Shown here: positions 1 through 8,388 of the stretch, one piece after another
Layout: every line of letters begins with the position of its first letter
Numbering within the stretch: the stretch's first letter is position 1
DNA from: Syntrophaceae bacterium UBA6255
Lineage (GTDB): Bacteria > Desulfobacterota > Syntrophia > Syntrophales > Smithellaceae
Length of the DNA stretch: 21,685 bases
Assembly (NCBI GenBank): GCA_002441205.1
Contig: DJVN01000182.1
Coordinates: 3,311 to 24,995 of the forward strand
Direction of reading: 5' to 3'
Notes under the pieces: model-generated
What the model was told of the DNA's origin: nothing
The model's database searches: none
The model's input: only the letters and a program-made list of their open reading frames with translations
Made by a program: the position numbers and the translations under genes

Positions 1-1997
1 TCATAGGTTATTTTCGTCTTACCTTGCTTACGGTTGATAAATTCCGAAATCATTTTCATCGGACCGGGACGATAAAGAGCAATCAGCGCGATAATATCTT
101 CGATACAATCCGGTTTTAACTTGACGGCAACATCTGTCATGCCGTCGCTTTCCATCTGGAAGATTCCGTCCGTTGCGCCTCGCATAAACAGGTCATACGT
201 TTTTTTGTCATCAAGCGGCAGCGTGTCGATGTTTATTTCTACGCCTTTCGATTCCTTGATAAATTTCAGGGTGTTTTTAATGACGGTTAATGTTTTGAGT
301 CCGAGAAAGTCGAATTTGGTCAGACCGACTTCCTGGATGTCATTCATGGAAAACTGAGAAACCACATCGTCTTTTGATGAACATAGAGGAACTCTCTCCA
401 CCAGAGGAACGTCGGATATCACAACGCCTGCGGCATGCGTTGAGGAGTGACGGTTTAGGCCTTCCAGAATTCGGGATAAAGAAAGAAGTCTGGCTACGAC
501 AGGGTTGTTTTTTTCTTCATCGGCCAGCCGAGGTTCGTTCTTGATGGCTTCATTGAGCGTGATATTGAGAGGCATGGTCGGAATTAGTTTTGCAATTCTA
601 TCCGCCTCGCTGTAGGGCATATCCAAGGCACGGCCAACGTCGCGGATGACCGCTCTGGCCTTCATTTTTCCAAAGGTTATTATTTGAGAAACCTTATCCT
701 GACCGTATTTTTCCGTGACATATTTTATGACATGGTCCCTTCCCTCTTCACAAAAATCAGTATCAATATCCGGCATGGTTCGGCGGCTGGGATTTAAGAA
801 TCGTTCAAAAAATAAATTATAAAGAATGGGATCGATATTGGTTATTCTTATGGCGTACGCGACCAGACTTCCAGGCGCTGAACCGCGTCCCGGACCGACG
901 GGAATATCATTGTGTTTGGCATGCTTGATGAAGTCGGAAACAATCAGAAAATATCCGGCAAATCCCATATCCTTGATGATTTCCAGCTCTTCATAAAGGC
1001 GTTTTCTGTATTTTTCCCTGATTTCTGTTTCATCGCCCTGGTGGTTTTTCAAAATAACAGGGAAAAGTTTTTCCAGCCCTTCCCTCGCCTTTCTTTCCAG
1101 ATATTCATTGAGCGTTTCCTCCGGATTTTTTACTGTAAAATTAGGCAGATAAAATTTTCCTTTTTCCACAGGAGTAAAATTACATCTTTCTGCAATACTT
1201 ACCGTGTTGGACAAGGCGTCCGGTGTTAAGGAAAAGAGCTGATGCATTTCTTCAGGTGAACGGAAATAAAACTGGTCTGTGCCTAAACTCATTCTGTCCT
1301 TGTCCTTGATGGTTTTGCCCGTTTGGATACAGAGCAATACATCGTGAGCCTCGGCATGTTCACGTTCCAGATAATGACAGTCATTGGTGGCAATGAGAGG
1401 GATGGACAGTTCTTTGCTGATTTCAATTAAGCCGGCATTGACAATTTTCTGCTCGGGAATACCGTTTTCCATGATTTCCAGATAGAAGTTGCCTTCACCG
1501 AAAATTTCCTGGTAATGAATTGCCGCTTTTTTTGCACCGTCAATGTTTCCCTTAAGAATCAATTCGGCGATTTCGCCCTGCAGGCAGGCACTGGACGCTA
1601 TGAGGCCTTCGTTACATTGCTTCAAAAGGTCCTTGTCCACGCGCGGTCTGTAATAAAAACCCTTTAACCATGCGGAGGTGGTCAGCTTCATAAGATTTTT
1701 GTAGCCCTGCATATTTTTTACCAGGACAATCAGATGATTTGATTTTTCACCGGCGGTTCTGTCTGTGAGCTTATGGGGAGCAACATATAATTCACAGCCG
1801 ATGATCGGTTTTACACCGTGTTCAAAGGCCTGTTTATGAAAATCAATCGCTCCGTACATATTGCCGTGATCAGTGATGGCAACGGCCGGCATCTTGTATT
1901 CACGGGCTTTTTTAAAAAGATCTTCCAGACGTATCATGCCGTCCAGAAGACTGTACTGGGTGTGAAGATGCAAATGGACAAAATCAGAGTGTTTCAT
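1..1997 (-). CDS. dnaE: DNA polymerase III subunit alpha, N-terminal part (gene runs off the left edge)
   Basis: Catalytic subunit of the replicative DNA polymerase, acting in the replisome. The frame starts at ATG 1997-1995 and is open to position 1, giving about 665 residues of a family usually near 1150. The start is supported by the PHP-domain opening FVHLHLHTQYSLLDG at residues 6-20. The polymerase motif PDIDTDF at residues 409-415 supplies two catalytic aspartates (D412 and D414, matching E. coli D401 and D403). The third is D563 in KFDFLGLKTL. The visible part ends in the ALYRPGP region and INRK segment typical of the family. It lies 50 nt downstream of guaB on the same strand, so the two may be cotranscribed. 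Only a weak ribosome binding site is visible. The missing 3' part contains the end of the polymerase domain, the HhH, OB and tau-binding regions. Confidence 0.97.
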   Translation of the reverse strand, partial: MKHSDFVHLHLHTQYSLLDGMIRLEDLFKKAREYKMPAVAITDHGNMYGAIDFHKQAFEHGVKPIIGCELYVAPHKLTDRTAGEKSNHLIVLVKNMQGYKNLMKLTTSAWLKGFYYRPRVDKDLLKQCNEGLIASSACLQGEIAELILKGNIDGAKKAAIHYQEIFGEGNFYLEIMENGIPEQKIVNAGLIEISKELSIPLIATNDCHYLEREHAEAHDVLLCIQTGKTIKDKDRMSLGTDQFYFRSPEEMHQLFSLTPDALSNTVSIAERCNFTPVEKGKFYLPNFTVKNPEETLNEYLERKAREGLEKLFPVILKNHQGDETEIREKYRKRLYEELEIIKDMGFAGYFLIVSDFIKHAKHNDIPVGPGRGSAPGSLVAYAIRITNIDPILYNLFFERFLNPSRRTMPDIDTDFCEEGRDHVIKYVTEKYGQDKVSQIITFGKMKARAVIRDVGRALDMPYSEADRIAKLIPTMPLNITLNEAIKNEPRLADEEKNNPVVARLLSLSRILEGLNRHSSTHAAGVVISDVPLVERVPLCSSKDDVVSQFSMNDIQEVGLTKFDFLGLKTLTVIKNTLKFIKESKGVEINIDTLPLDDKKTYDLFMRGATDGIFQMESDGMTDVAVKLKPDCIEDIIALIALYRPGPMKMISEFINRKQGKTKITY

Positions 1998-2047
1998 AAA
2001 CTCACTTTATTGGTGGAAAAAATATATGTAAAAAAAGAGGATAAAAA

Positions 2048-3508
2048 CTAATCCAGCCAGTAATTGGGCGCTTCCTTCGTAATAATGACATCATGGACAT
2101 GACTTTCTTTCAAGCCTGCCTGGGTAATACGTACAAAACGAGCTTTTTCAATCATTTCCGGAATGGTTTTGCAGCCTATATATCCCATGCCGGCCTTAAG
2201 GCCTCCGATGAGCTGGAGAATACTGGCAGAAAGCGAACCCCGGAAAGGGACCCTGCCCTCTATTCCTTCGGGAACCATCTTTAACGGTCCTTCTATGTCA
2301 TCTTGATAATACCGGTCACGGCTGCCCATTTTCATGGCTTCCAGAGAACCCATGCCGCGATAGACTTTGTAGCTTCGTCCCTGAAATAAAATTGTTTCTC
2401 CCGGACTTTCTTCCGTTCCGGCGAATAAACCACCGATCATGACACAGTTCGCGCCTGCGCCAATGGCTTTGACAATATCTCCAGAATATTTTATGCCGCC
2501 ATCGGCAATGACTGGGATCCCTTTTTTCGAAGCAATTTTATAAGCGTCTCTGATGGCCGAGATTTGAGCCACACCTACACCGGCTATGATACGCGTGGTG
2601 CAAATGGAACCGGGGCCGACTCCTACTTTAACGGCATCCACTCCCGCATTTATCAGCGCCTTGGCGCCTGCAGCTGTTGCGACATTTCCGGCGATCAGTT
2701 CACATTTGGGAAAATTTAATTTTGTTGCCTTAATGGCTTTCAGGACTCCTTCGGAATGCCCATGGGATGTATCGATCGCGATGACATCAACACCCGCGGC
2801 AAGCAATGCTTCAACCCTGGCTTCTCTATCGATAATTCCCACGGCCGCGCCGACACGCAGTCTTCCCAGCGAATCTTTGCAGGCGTTGGGATACTTGCGT
2901 ATCTTTTCGATATCTTTAATTGTAATCAAACCTTTCAGCCGGTATTCATCGTCTACAACAAGCAATTTTTCAATTCTATGCTGATGAAGCAGCTTTTTGG
3001 ATTCTTCCAGGGAAATGCTGGAAGACACGGTCACCAGATTTTTTTTGGTCATGACATTGGAAACAGGTTGATCCAAATTTTCTTCAAAACGTAAATCACG
3101 ATTGGTAAGAATTCCAACAAGCTTTCCTTTCTTGACGACCGGTACACCGGATATGGAATATTGATTCATCAATTTCAAAGCATCACTGACTTTGCGATCG
3201 GGTTCGATGGTGATCGGATCAACAACCATTCCGCTTTCCGATTTTTTGACTTTGTCCACTTCAATCGCTTGCTGTTCTATGCTCATGTTGCGGTGGATGA
3301 TACCTATACCGCCTTCCTGAGCCATGCAAATGGCCGTTTGTGATTCTGTCACCGTATCCATGGCAGCGGAAACAATCGGAATTTTCAAAGATATATTCTT
3401 TGTCAAGAAAGTCGATGGATCGACATCTCGCGGTAAAACGTTGGATGCCGCTGGAACCAGCAGCACATCATCAAATGTTAAAGATTCTTTTATTGTGTCC
3501 TCAAGCAT
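2048..3508 (-). CDS. guaB: IMP dehydrogenase
   Basis: Oxidises IMP to XMP with NAD+, the first committed step of GMP synthesis, in the cytosol. I choose the start at 3508 (486 residues). The open frame reaches an ATG at 3520, but that ATG overlaps the Shine-Dalgarno GGAGG at 3518-3514, which sits 5 nt before the ATG at 3508. In the 486-residue numbering two CBS domains occupy roughly residues 90-205. The catalytic cysteine is C303 in GPGSICTTR, and the flap Arg-Tyr dyad is R399-Y400 in SRDRYYQ. The C-terminal MVPEGIEGRVPFRG and GGLKAGMGYIG segments are family hallmarks, and length is normal. The 205-nt upstream region holds a hairpin and a dispersed repeat (see separate entries) instead of a recognised riboswitch. 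guaA, the usual partner, is not in the window. Confidence 0.97.
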   Translation of the reverse strand: MLEDTIKESLTFDDVLLVPAASNVLPRDVDPSTFLTKNISLKIPIVSAAMDTVTESQTAICMAQEGGIGIIHRNMSIEQQAIEVDKVKKSESGMVVDPITIEPDRKVSDALKLMNQYSISGVPVVKKGKLVGILTNRDLRFEENLDQPVSNVMTKKNLVTVSSSISLEESKKLLHQHRIEKLLVVDDEYRLKGLITIKDIEKIRKYPNACKDSLGRLRVGAAVGIIDREARVEALLAAGVDVIAIDTSHGHSEGVLKAIKATKLNFPKCELIAGNVATAAGAKALINAGVDAVKVGVGPGSICTTRIIAGVGVAQISAIRDAYKIASKKGIPVIADGGIKYSGDIVKAIGAGANCVMIGGLFAGTEESPGETILFQGRSYKVYRGMGSLEAMKMGSRDRYYQDDIEGPLKMVPEGIEGRVPFRGSLSASILQLIGGLKAGMGYIGCKTIPEMIEKARFVRITQAGLKESHVHDVIITKEAPNYWLD

Positions 3509-3547
3509 TGTTTCCTCCATGTGAAATTAAAAACCTGGTTGCTGTTG

Positions 3548-3598
3548 ATCACGGGTATGAACTTCCAAGAAAAGCCGACTTATGCCATACCCTCCGCT
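3548..3598 (-). repeat. Dispersed structured repeat, copy A (upstream of guaB)
   Basis: Read on the minus strand, this copy is AGCGGAGGGTAT, then 24 variable bases, then GTTCATACCCGTGAT. The same two conserved blocks, in the same order, occur at 9862-9924 on the plus strand with 36 bases between them. GGGTAT and ATACCC are complementary, so each copy can form a stem with a variable top. It lies about 40 nt upstream of the guaB start, within its likely leader. Function unknown. I found no third copy in the window. Confidence 0.65.
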
Positions 3599-3607
3599 AT
3601 ACGGAAT

Positions 3608-3643
3608 AAAGATTCAATCCTGATACATCGGGATTGAATCTTT
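3608..3643 (-). terminator. 13-bp perfect hairpin between the DUF1285-like gene and guaB
   Basis: Arms 3608-3620 (AAAGATTCAATCC) and 3631-3643 pair perfectly around a 10-nt loop. On the minus strand it follows the dtd/DUF1285-like unit by about 70 nt and ends in CTTTATT, so it could be an intrinsic terminator. The T-run is short and partly inside the stem, so a leader or attenuator structure for guaB is also possible. A second small palindrome (AAACGTC-AC-GACGTTT) lies at 3657-3672. Confidence 0.5.
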
Positions 3644-3713
3644 CGACTTACGCATTAAACGTCACGACGTTTGTTTTCCGCTTATCTGATTACGACTTAC
3701 TCATTTCAGCACA

Positions 3714-4184
3714 CTACGCTTTTGAAATTTGAGTCTGATTAATAAAATATTTTTCGCCGTTTAAAGGAATAAAAAAACCGGATCCGTTTTCAGACGGTTC
3801 TATAAATTCAGCAAGCTGATAATAACTCTTACGGGAAAACCGCGCGGTAAAATTACCATTTTTTACGCTACAATATAAAACATTATCCTTGCCTGAATGT
3901 AAAGAACTCATTTCCAGAATTTCGCAACAGTCGTCATTAAGAAGAATTTCAATGTGCTCATGACCATCTCTTGGATTTATTGTTTTATAGACCGCTATAA
4001 CAACAAAAGCGGTGTCTTCTACATCAATGTAACAGCGTTCCGGTCCGAGTTCAATGAGATATCGTCCGCATTCATCCAGTTTTAAATTTTCAAAAAAAAT
4101 GCTGAGTATTTCTTTGCGGAACATGTGGGCACCTTTATAATACCAGATTCCGTCTTTGTCTATTTTGATATCAAAGTTGTCCAT
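3714..4184 (-). CDS. DUF1285-like hypothetical protein
   Basis: A 156-residue cytosolic protein with no signal peptide or membrane segment. Its N-terminal half (IDKDGIWYYKGAHMFRKEIL, then RYLIELGPERCYIDVEDTAF) resembles the DUF1285 pattern, in which a 'DG-W-G-R' opening is followed by a 'VED-PF' segment. That resemblance is from memory of the family and is not a search result. The C-terminal half carries a stretch ending FFIPLNGEKYFINQ. Molecular function is unknown. The ATG lies 2 nt after the dtd stop codon, so the two genes are almost certainly translated from one mRNA. It is followed by a hairpin at 3608-3643. Confidence 0.8.
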   Translation of the reverse strand: MDNFDIKIDKDGIWYYKGAHMFRKEILSIFFENLKLDECGRYLIELGPERCYIDVEDTAFVVIAVYKTINPRDGHEHIEILLNDDCCEILEMSSLHSGKDNVLYCSVKNGNFTARFSRKSYYQLAEFIEPSENGSGFFIPLNGEKYFINQTQISKA

Positions 4185-4186
4185 CT

Positions 4187-4636
4187 TTAAAAATTCTTTC
4201 TGCTGTCGAGCAATATCGTAACAGGACCATTATTGATCAATTCAATTTTCATCATTTCCTGAAATCTTCCCGCTGCCACATGAATTATTTTATCTTTTGC
4301 CTGTCTTAGAAAATACTCATAAATTTCGTTGGCTTTTTGTGGTTCTTCAGCCAGGATAAAAGAAGGCCGTCTTCCTTTAACGCAATTTCCCAGTAATGTA
4401 AATTGTGAGACAACCATCATAGCGCCTTTGACGTCCAAAAGAGACTTGTTCATTTTATCGTGTTCATCTTCAAAAATACGCAAATTTATAGATTTTTCAA
4501 GTATATAATCCGCGTCTGACTTATTATCATCTTTGGCTACCCCTAAGAATATGAGAATTCCTTCGTTGATTGAAGATAATTCCTGATGATTGATTTTGAC
4601 ACAGGCATGGTCGACTCTCTGAATAACTGCACGCAT
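4187..4636 (-). CDS. dtd: D-aminoacyl-tRNA deacylase
   Basis: Cytosolic proofreading enzyme that removes D-amino acids (and glycine mischarged on tRNA-Ala) from tRNA. The 149-residue length is normal. It opens with the family's MRAVIQRV. The SQFTLL motif lies near residues 77-82 and is followed by KGRRPSF. The Gly-cisPro motif NNGPVT, near the C-terminus, supplies the chirality-checking backbone and the catalytic threonine. NN replaces the usual ND before GPVT, and GNCVKG replaces the common ADTRKG or GDCRKG; both look like tolerated variation. An AAAGG lies 8 nt upstream of the start. It heads a two-gene unit with the DUF1285-like gene and is divergent from the PxxKW gene. Confidence 0.95.
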   Translation of the reverse strand: MRAVIQRVDHACVKINHQELSSINEGILIFLGVAKDDNKSDADYILEKSINLRIFEDEHDKMNKSLLDVKGAMMVVSQFTLLGNCVKGRRPSFILAEEPQKANEIYEYFLRQAKDKIIHVAAGRFQEMMKIELINNGPVTILLDSRKNF

Positions 4637-4873
4637 TGGTAATACCTTTAAAAAATTCCTGTATCTCTAGCAATAAATTTTCCCGCATTCAAGTAATTTC
4701 TCTTATAAAATAATAAATTGAATAAATTTACGGTAGTTCAATTTTCCTTGACAGGCTTAATTTTTGTTGTTAAGGACACGCCGGTTTAAATTTTTATGGG
4801 CGTTTGTGAAAGAACTCAAATGATCATTTCCTTCCAATGTCTATAAACTATAATTATTACAGGGGGTTACTAA
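4637..4873. other. Divergent intergenic region between dtd and the PxxKW gene
   Basis: This 237-nt, very AT-rich stretch has no supported gene. It must hold promoters for both divergent units. A perfect TTGACA lies at 4748-4753 on the plus strand, but the hexamer 17 nt downstream (TAAGGA) is a poor -10. A TATAAT at 4849-4854 lacks a good -35 at the right distance. No promoter is therefore assigned with confidence. Confidence 0.5.
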
Positions 4874-5155
4874 ATGATTTGCAAAACAGTTAAAGCGGGA
4901 TTTGAATGCGCTTTTATGACTAAAAATGGTTGTAGTTTTGTTAACGGAATTTGTGCAACTGTCGTAGATAAGTGTGAAGGATGCGGGAAAATTATTGATT
5001 ATGAATCGGGTAAATATTGCAAGGTTTATACTGACCCGGCAAGTAAATGGCTTAACGGAAGATGCCCGACAGCGACACATGTCAAACTGGAAATAAAAGA
5101 AACACAGAAAATAAACCCACTCAAAGCGTCGAAGAGAGCAAGCAAAAAGGCTTAA
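4874..5155 (+). CDS. PxxKW family cysteine-rich protein
   Basis: A 93-residue protein with eight cysteines (C3, C12, C20, C27, C34, C37, C49, C64). A CEGCG knuckle and spaced cysteines suggest metal binding. The signature PASKW followed by LNGRCP matches the family named for its PxxKW motif, which I know mainly from deltaproteobacterial genomes. The tail from about residue 79 is strongly basic (repeated Lys, Arg, Ala), which could contact nucleic acid; that is inference. The start is supported by AGGGGG 7 nt before the ATG. It stands alone on the plus strand between two minus-strand units and ends in a strong terminator at 5178-5210. Biological role is unknown. Confidence 0.88.
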   Translation: MICKTVKAGFECAFMTKNGCSFVNGICATVVDKCEGCGKIIDYESGKYCKVYTDPASKWLNGRCPTATHVKLEIKETQKINPLKASKRASKKA

Positions 5156-5177
5156 TACAATCCGTATTGATAGCAGA

Positions 5178-5210
5178 ATAAAAAGCCGGCTGATAAAGCC
5201 GGCTTTTTAT
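5178..5210. terminator. Bidirectional intrinsic terminator
   Basis: A 13-bp perfect stem (ATAAAAAGCCGGC, 5178-5190, with 5198-5210) has a 7-nt loop. The core GCCGGC is flanked by A5 on one side and T5 on the other, so it works in both directions. It sits between the convergent ends of the PxxKW gene (stop at 5155) and the MerR-like gene (stop at 5214), 3 nt from the latter. Confidence 0.93.
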
Positions 5211-5213
5211 ATA

Positions 5214-5558
5214 TCAACTGACGAGCTGTTTTATTTGTTGTAATTCCTGTTTTATACGCAACAGAAATAACTTTTGTTTTTCGTCGTCTTTATCCCCGGG
5301 CTCATCATTAGTTCGCATCTTATGAAGCTGCTTTTTCGCACCGTCAATCGTAAAACGTTGCGAGTAAAGCAGATTTTTGATCGTTAATAATTCGTGAACG
5401 TCTTTTTTTCTGTATAATCGTTGTGCGGTTTTTGTTCGGACAGGATTTACTGTTTTGAATTCAGTCTCCCAATATCTGATGACGTAAGGCTCGACATTCA
5501 GTATTTTACTTACTTCACCAATGCGAAAATACGCCTTATCGGGAATTATCGTTTCCAT
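5214..5558 (-). CDS. MerR-family transcriptional regulator
   Basis: A 114-residue protein. A winged-helix MerR-type DNA-binding domain covers residues 10-80: FRIGEVSKILNVEPYVIRYWE, then RLYRKKDVHELLTIKNLL. A charged C-terminal helix from about residue 92 (KLFLLRIKQELQQIKQLV) probably makes the dimer coiled coil. There is no cysteine-rich effector site or ligand domain, so the signal it senses is not visible. Next to ihfA, at the end of the pheST operon, it matches the standard neighbour seen in many proteobacteria, whose role is not established. The start is supported by AGGGAA about 4 nt upstream. A 14-nt perfect palindrome lies at 5575-5588, just before this site. Confidence 0.93.
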   Translation of the reverse strand: METIIPDKAYFRIGEVSKILNVEPYVIRYWETEFKTVNPVRTKTAQRLYRKKDVHELLTIKNLLYSQRFTIDGAKKQLHKMRTNDEPGDKDDEKQKLFLLRIKQELQQIKQLVS

Positions 5559-5574
5559 TCAGTTCCCTGTAATA

Positions 5575-5588
5575 TAACGAATTCGTTA
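5575..5588. promoter_or_regulatory. 14-nt perfect palindrome upstream of the MerR-like gene
   Basis: TAACGAATTCGTTA is a perfect dyad 16 nt upstream of the MerR-like start codon, inside the 95-nt ihfA-merR spacer. A symmetric site there would suit a dimeric regulator, possibly the MerR-like protein itself. This is inference. MerR operators usually lie in a 19-20-bp promoter spacer, and I could not assign a clear promoter around it. Confidence 0.35.
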
Positions 5589-5653
5589 AACGGCAAAATT
5601 AGTATTATTCCTTAAATGAATAGAATATTTTTACCGTTGGATTTGCAACTTTT

Positions 5654-5926
5654 TTAATTCAGAGCTTTTCGCAGAACCTGTGAAGATTTAAACGTCAGCA
5701 CTCTCCTGGCCGTGATAGAGATTTCCTGCCCTGTCTGTGGATTGCGGCCACGTCGCGCTCTTTTTTCTTTGACCATGAAGTTGCCGAAACCGGAAATCTT
5801 GACCCTCTCCCCTTTGGCCAGACAATCCTTGATAAGGTCAAAAACAGACTCGACGATATCTGAAGAATCTTTTTTGGAAAACCCGAGCTTCTCATGAACG
5901 TTCTGAATAATATCAATTTTCGTCAT
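5654..5926 (-). CDS. ihfA: Integration host factor subunit alpha
   Basis: A 90-residue HU/IHF-fold DNA-bending protein of the nucleoid. GFGNFMVKEK lies near residues 46-55. The beta-arm motif RRGRNPQTGQEI carries the intercalating proline. ITARRVLTFK follows near the C-terminus. The sequence is closer to IHF-alpha than to HU because of the RRGRNPQTG and ITARRV segments and its location directly after pheT, the usual place of ihfA (himA). GGAGGT lies about 9 nt before the ATG. It is 35 nt downstream of pheT and 95 nt upstream of the MerR-like gene. The partner ihfB is not in the window. Confidence 0.93.
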   Translation of the reverse strand: MTKIDIIQNVHEKLGFSKKDSSDIVESVFDLIKDCLAKGERVKISGFGNFMVKEKRARRGRNPQTGQEISITARRVLTFKSSQVLRKALN

Positions 5927-5961
5927 ATTTTTTTACCTCCATTTTAACTTTATTATTTGTC

Positions 5962-8373
5962 TTATGATCTTATTTTTGCACCTGTCAAATCAACAGTCTT
6001 TTGCACCAGTCTGTCATGCATCTTACTTATTTCTTCATCAGTCAGTGTTCTGTCAGCGGCACGGTAAGAAAAACGCAATCCCAGGCTTTTTGTTCCTTCC
6101 GGAATTCCTTTACCTTTATATACATCAAAAACAATAACATTTTCAAGTAAATCTTCTTTCTGCTGCCAAACGGTATTTATCATTTGATCCGCTTCGATCA
6201 TCTCTGGAATAACAAATGCCGCGTCCCGTGTTACCGCCGGATATTTTGACAGTTCATGATAAATAATCCTGTTCTCCTTATAAGCGGCAGTTAAAATATC
6301 CAGATTAATTTCAAATATATAAACTTTATTTTTGAAGTTATATTTTTCCATGATATCAGGATGAAGTTCCCCTGCAAGACCGATTGTTTTTTCATCTAAA
6401 ACTATTTTGCATGATTTTCCCGGATGCAAAAACGACTCATTGACCAACGAAACATACTTGCAATGGTTAATTTTCAGATCATAAAAAACATTTTCCAGGC
6501 AACCTTTTAAAGTATAAAAATCAGCGGTTTTATCTGAACTCCAAAAATCATCCGTGATGTTTCCCGTGATAAGTCCTGCAAGCATGTTATCTTCTTGAGG
6601 CAGTTCTCCGTCTTTACGATTAATAAAAATTCTTCCTATTTCGAATATTTTTAAATCGGATGAACCGTTATTCATGTTTCTATGGAGTGTATCCAGTAAA
6701 CCGTAAACCATGGTGGTACGCATGGCAGAAAGCTCTTCACCCAGGGGATTATGAATCTTGACAACGTTCCGTCTTGGATCATTTTCCGGCAAAGAAAGTA
6801 TATCAACAGCCAGTGGTGTCCCAAAACTATAATTGACAACTTCAGTAAATCCACTGCCGACCATTAATTGTCTCAATTTTTCTTCCAGTTCCAGACGTGG
6901 TATAAAATCTAGTTCCATGACGGATACTTTCGGCAACGTAAGCGGTACTTTGTCAAAACCGTAAAGCCTGATAATTTCTTCGATAAGATCCACTTCCCTT
7001 AAAATATCGATCCGACATGTAGGCGGCGTAACAAGATATCTCCCCTTCCCGTCCGGTTTCACAATCATGCCTATTTGTCGCAATATCTGAACAACATCTT
7101 TGGCCTCTACGGCAGTCCCTATTAGTTGATGTATTCGTTCCAAACGCAAGGGGATGTTTTGAGGAGAAGAAACTTTTTGCGGATATTCATCGATATAGTT
7201 TTTGCAGATGGAGCCTCCGGAAAGATCCGCAATAAGTCGCGCCGCGCGGTTAAGAGCGTTGACTACTCCTTCCGGATCAATGCCCCGTTCAAAACGAAAA
7301 GCGGCGTCCGTTGGCATTCCTAATTTGCGCGCTGAACGGCGTATGGATGAAGGAGTAAAGTATGCGCTTTCCAGAAGAATTTGCTGAGTATCTTCTTTGA
7401 CTTCCGAATTGAGCCCCCCCATGATTCCACCGATAGCGACAGGTTTGATTCCGTCACAAATCAATAATGTATTGGAAGGAAGGATGCGGCTTTTGCCATC
7501 CAGAGATATAAATTCTTCATTGTCATTTGATTTGCGGACGACGATGCGTCCTTCTTCCAGAAAGCGAAAGTCAAAAGCGTGCAGAGGTTGTCCCATTTCC
7601 AGCATGACAAAATTTGTGACATCAACAATATTGTTTATCGCGCGCATTCCGGCAGCTTCCAATCTGTTTTTCAACCAGAGGGGAGATGGACCTACTTTAA
7701 CATTCTTAATCATTCGAGCTGTATAACGTGGACAGAGGTCAGCATCTATTATTTTAACCGATGTGAGAGAATGAATGTCTTCAGCTTTTTCTTTTATCCG
7801 GATGGAAGGCATTTTCATTATTTTCCCGGTGATGGCTGCCACTTCCCGCGCAATACCTATCATACACAGACAGTCGGAACGATTTGGAGTAACATTGACG
7901 TCCAATACGGTGTCTTCTACATCCAGAGCTGATTCAAGCGGTAATCCAAGAGGTAAATCAGCCGGAAGACGCATAATCCCTGATTCATCATCTCCGATTT
8001 CCAGTTCCGCCTCCGAACACAACATTCCGTCTGATTTCTCACCGCGTAATACAGTCGGTTTGATTATATAACCGCCGGGTATTTCAGCGCCAACCTTTGC
8101 CAGCGGCACGATATCTCCTGGTGCAATATTTTTTGCACCGCATACGATAGGATACGTTTGTTCTCCGTCAGTGACATCACATAAAGATAATCGATCAGCG
8201 GAAGGATGAGACTTTACTGATAAAATTTTGGCGACAACGACGCCCGTAAATTGAGGACGGATAGTTTTTATCTCATCCACTTCCAATCCAGCCATGGTGA
8301 GTTTATGCGCCAGTTCTTGTGGCGTGATTTCAATATCAATATAATCTTTAAGCCATCTGAGACTTACCAGCAT
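5962..8373 (-). CDS. pheT: Phenylalanine-tRNA ligase subunit beta
   Basis: The 803-residue beta chain of the alpha2-beta2 enzyme that charges tRNA-Phe in the cytosol. It binds tRNA and edits misactivated tyrosine. The family start LVSLRWLKDYIDI is present. An EMAP-like tRNA-binding domain follows at about residues 40-150 (KSHPSADRLSLCDV, GEKSDGMLCSEAEL). Then come the B3/B4 editing region (GMRAINNIVDVTNFVMLEMG, near 240-260) and the B5 segment (around 405-480). The FDX-ACB anticodon-binding domain covers the last 100 residues (SKYPAVTRDAAFVIP to the end). Length is typical. The start is 15 nt after pheS, with AGGAG about 12 nt upstream, a rather long spacing. Confidence 0.97.
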   Translation of the reverse strand: MLVSLRWLKDYIDIEITPQELAHKLTMAGLEVDEIKTIRPQFTGVVVAKILSVKSHPSADRLSLCDVTDGEQTYPIVCGAKNIAPGDIVPLAKVGAEIPGGYIIKPTVLRGEKSDGMLCSEAELEIGDDESGIMRLPADLPLGLPLESALDVEDTVLDVNVTPNRSDCLCMIGIAREVAAITGKIMKMPSIRIKEKAEDIHSLTSVKIIDADLCPRYTARMIKNVKVGPSPLWLKNRLEAAGMRAINNIVDVTNFVMLEMGQPLHAFDFRFLEEGRIVVRKSNDNEEFISLDGKSRILPSNTLLICDGIKPVAIGGIMGGLNSEVKEDTQQILLESAYFTPSSIRRSARKLGMPTDAAFRFERGIDPEGVVNALNRAARLIADLSGGSICKNYIDEYPQKVSSPQNIPLRLERIHQLIGTAVEAKDVVQILRQIGMIVKPDGKGRYLVTPPTCRIDILREVDLIEEIIRLYGFDKVPLTLPKVSVMELDFIPRLELEEKLRQLMVGSGFTEVVNYSFGTPLAVDILSLPENDPRRNVVKIHNPLGEELSAMRTTMVYGLLDTLHRNMNNGSSDLKIFEIGRIFINRKDGELPQEDNMLAGLITGNITDDFWSSDKTADFYTLKGCLENVFYDLKINHCKYVSLVNESFLHPGKSCKIVLDEKTIGLAGELHPDIMEKYNFKNKVYIFEINLDILTAAYKENRIIYHELSKYPAVTRDAAFVIPEMIEADQMINTVWQQKEDLLENVIVFDVYKGKGIPEGTKSLGLRFSYRAADRTLTDEEISKMHDRLVQKTVDLTGAKIRS

Positions 8374-8388
8374 GACGGAATGCGTCTC

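Noticed and set aside
121..1229. Plus-strand open frames inside dnaE (121-357, 912-1229), and similar antisense frames inside guaB, pheT, pheS, thrS and others
   Set aside because: They lie antisense to clearly conserved proteins, have no ribosome binding site and read as low-complexity translations.
3509..3713. Purine riboswitch or other known riboswitch upstream of guaB
   Set aside because: I could not recognise any conserved riboswitch core; only the hairpins and the repeat are seen.
4748..4776. TTGACA promoter for the PxxKW gene
   Set aside because: The -35 is perfect, but no acceptable -10 lies 16-18 nt downstream (TAAGGA).
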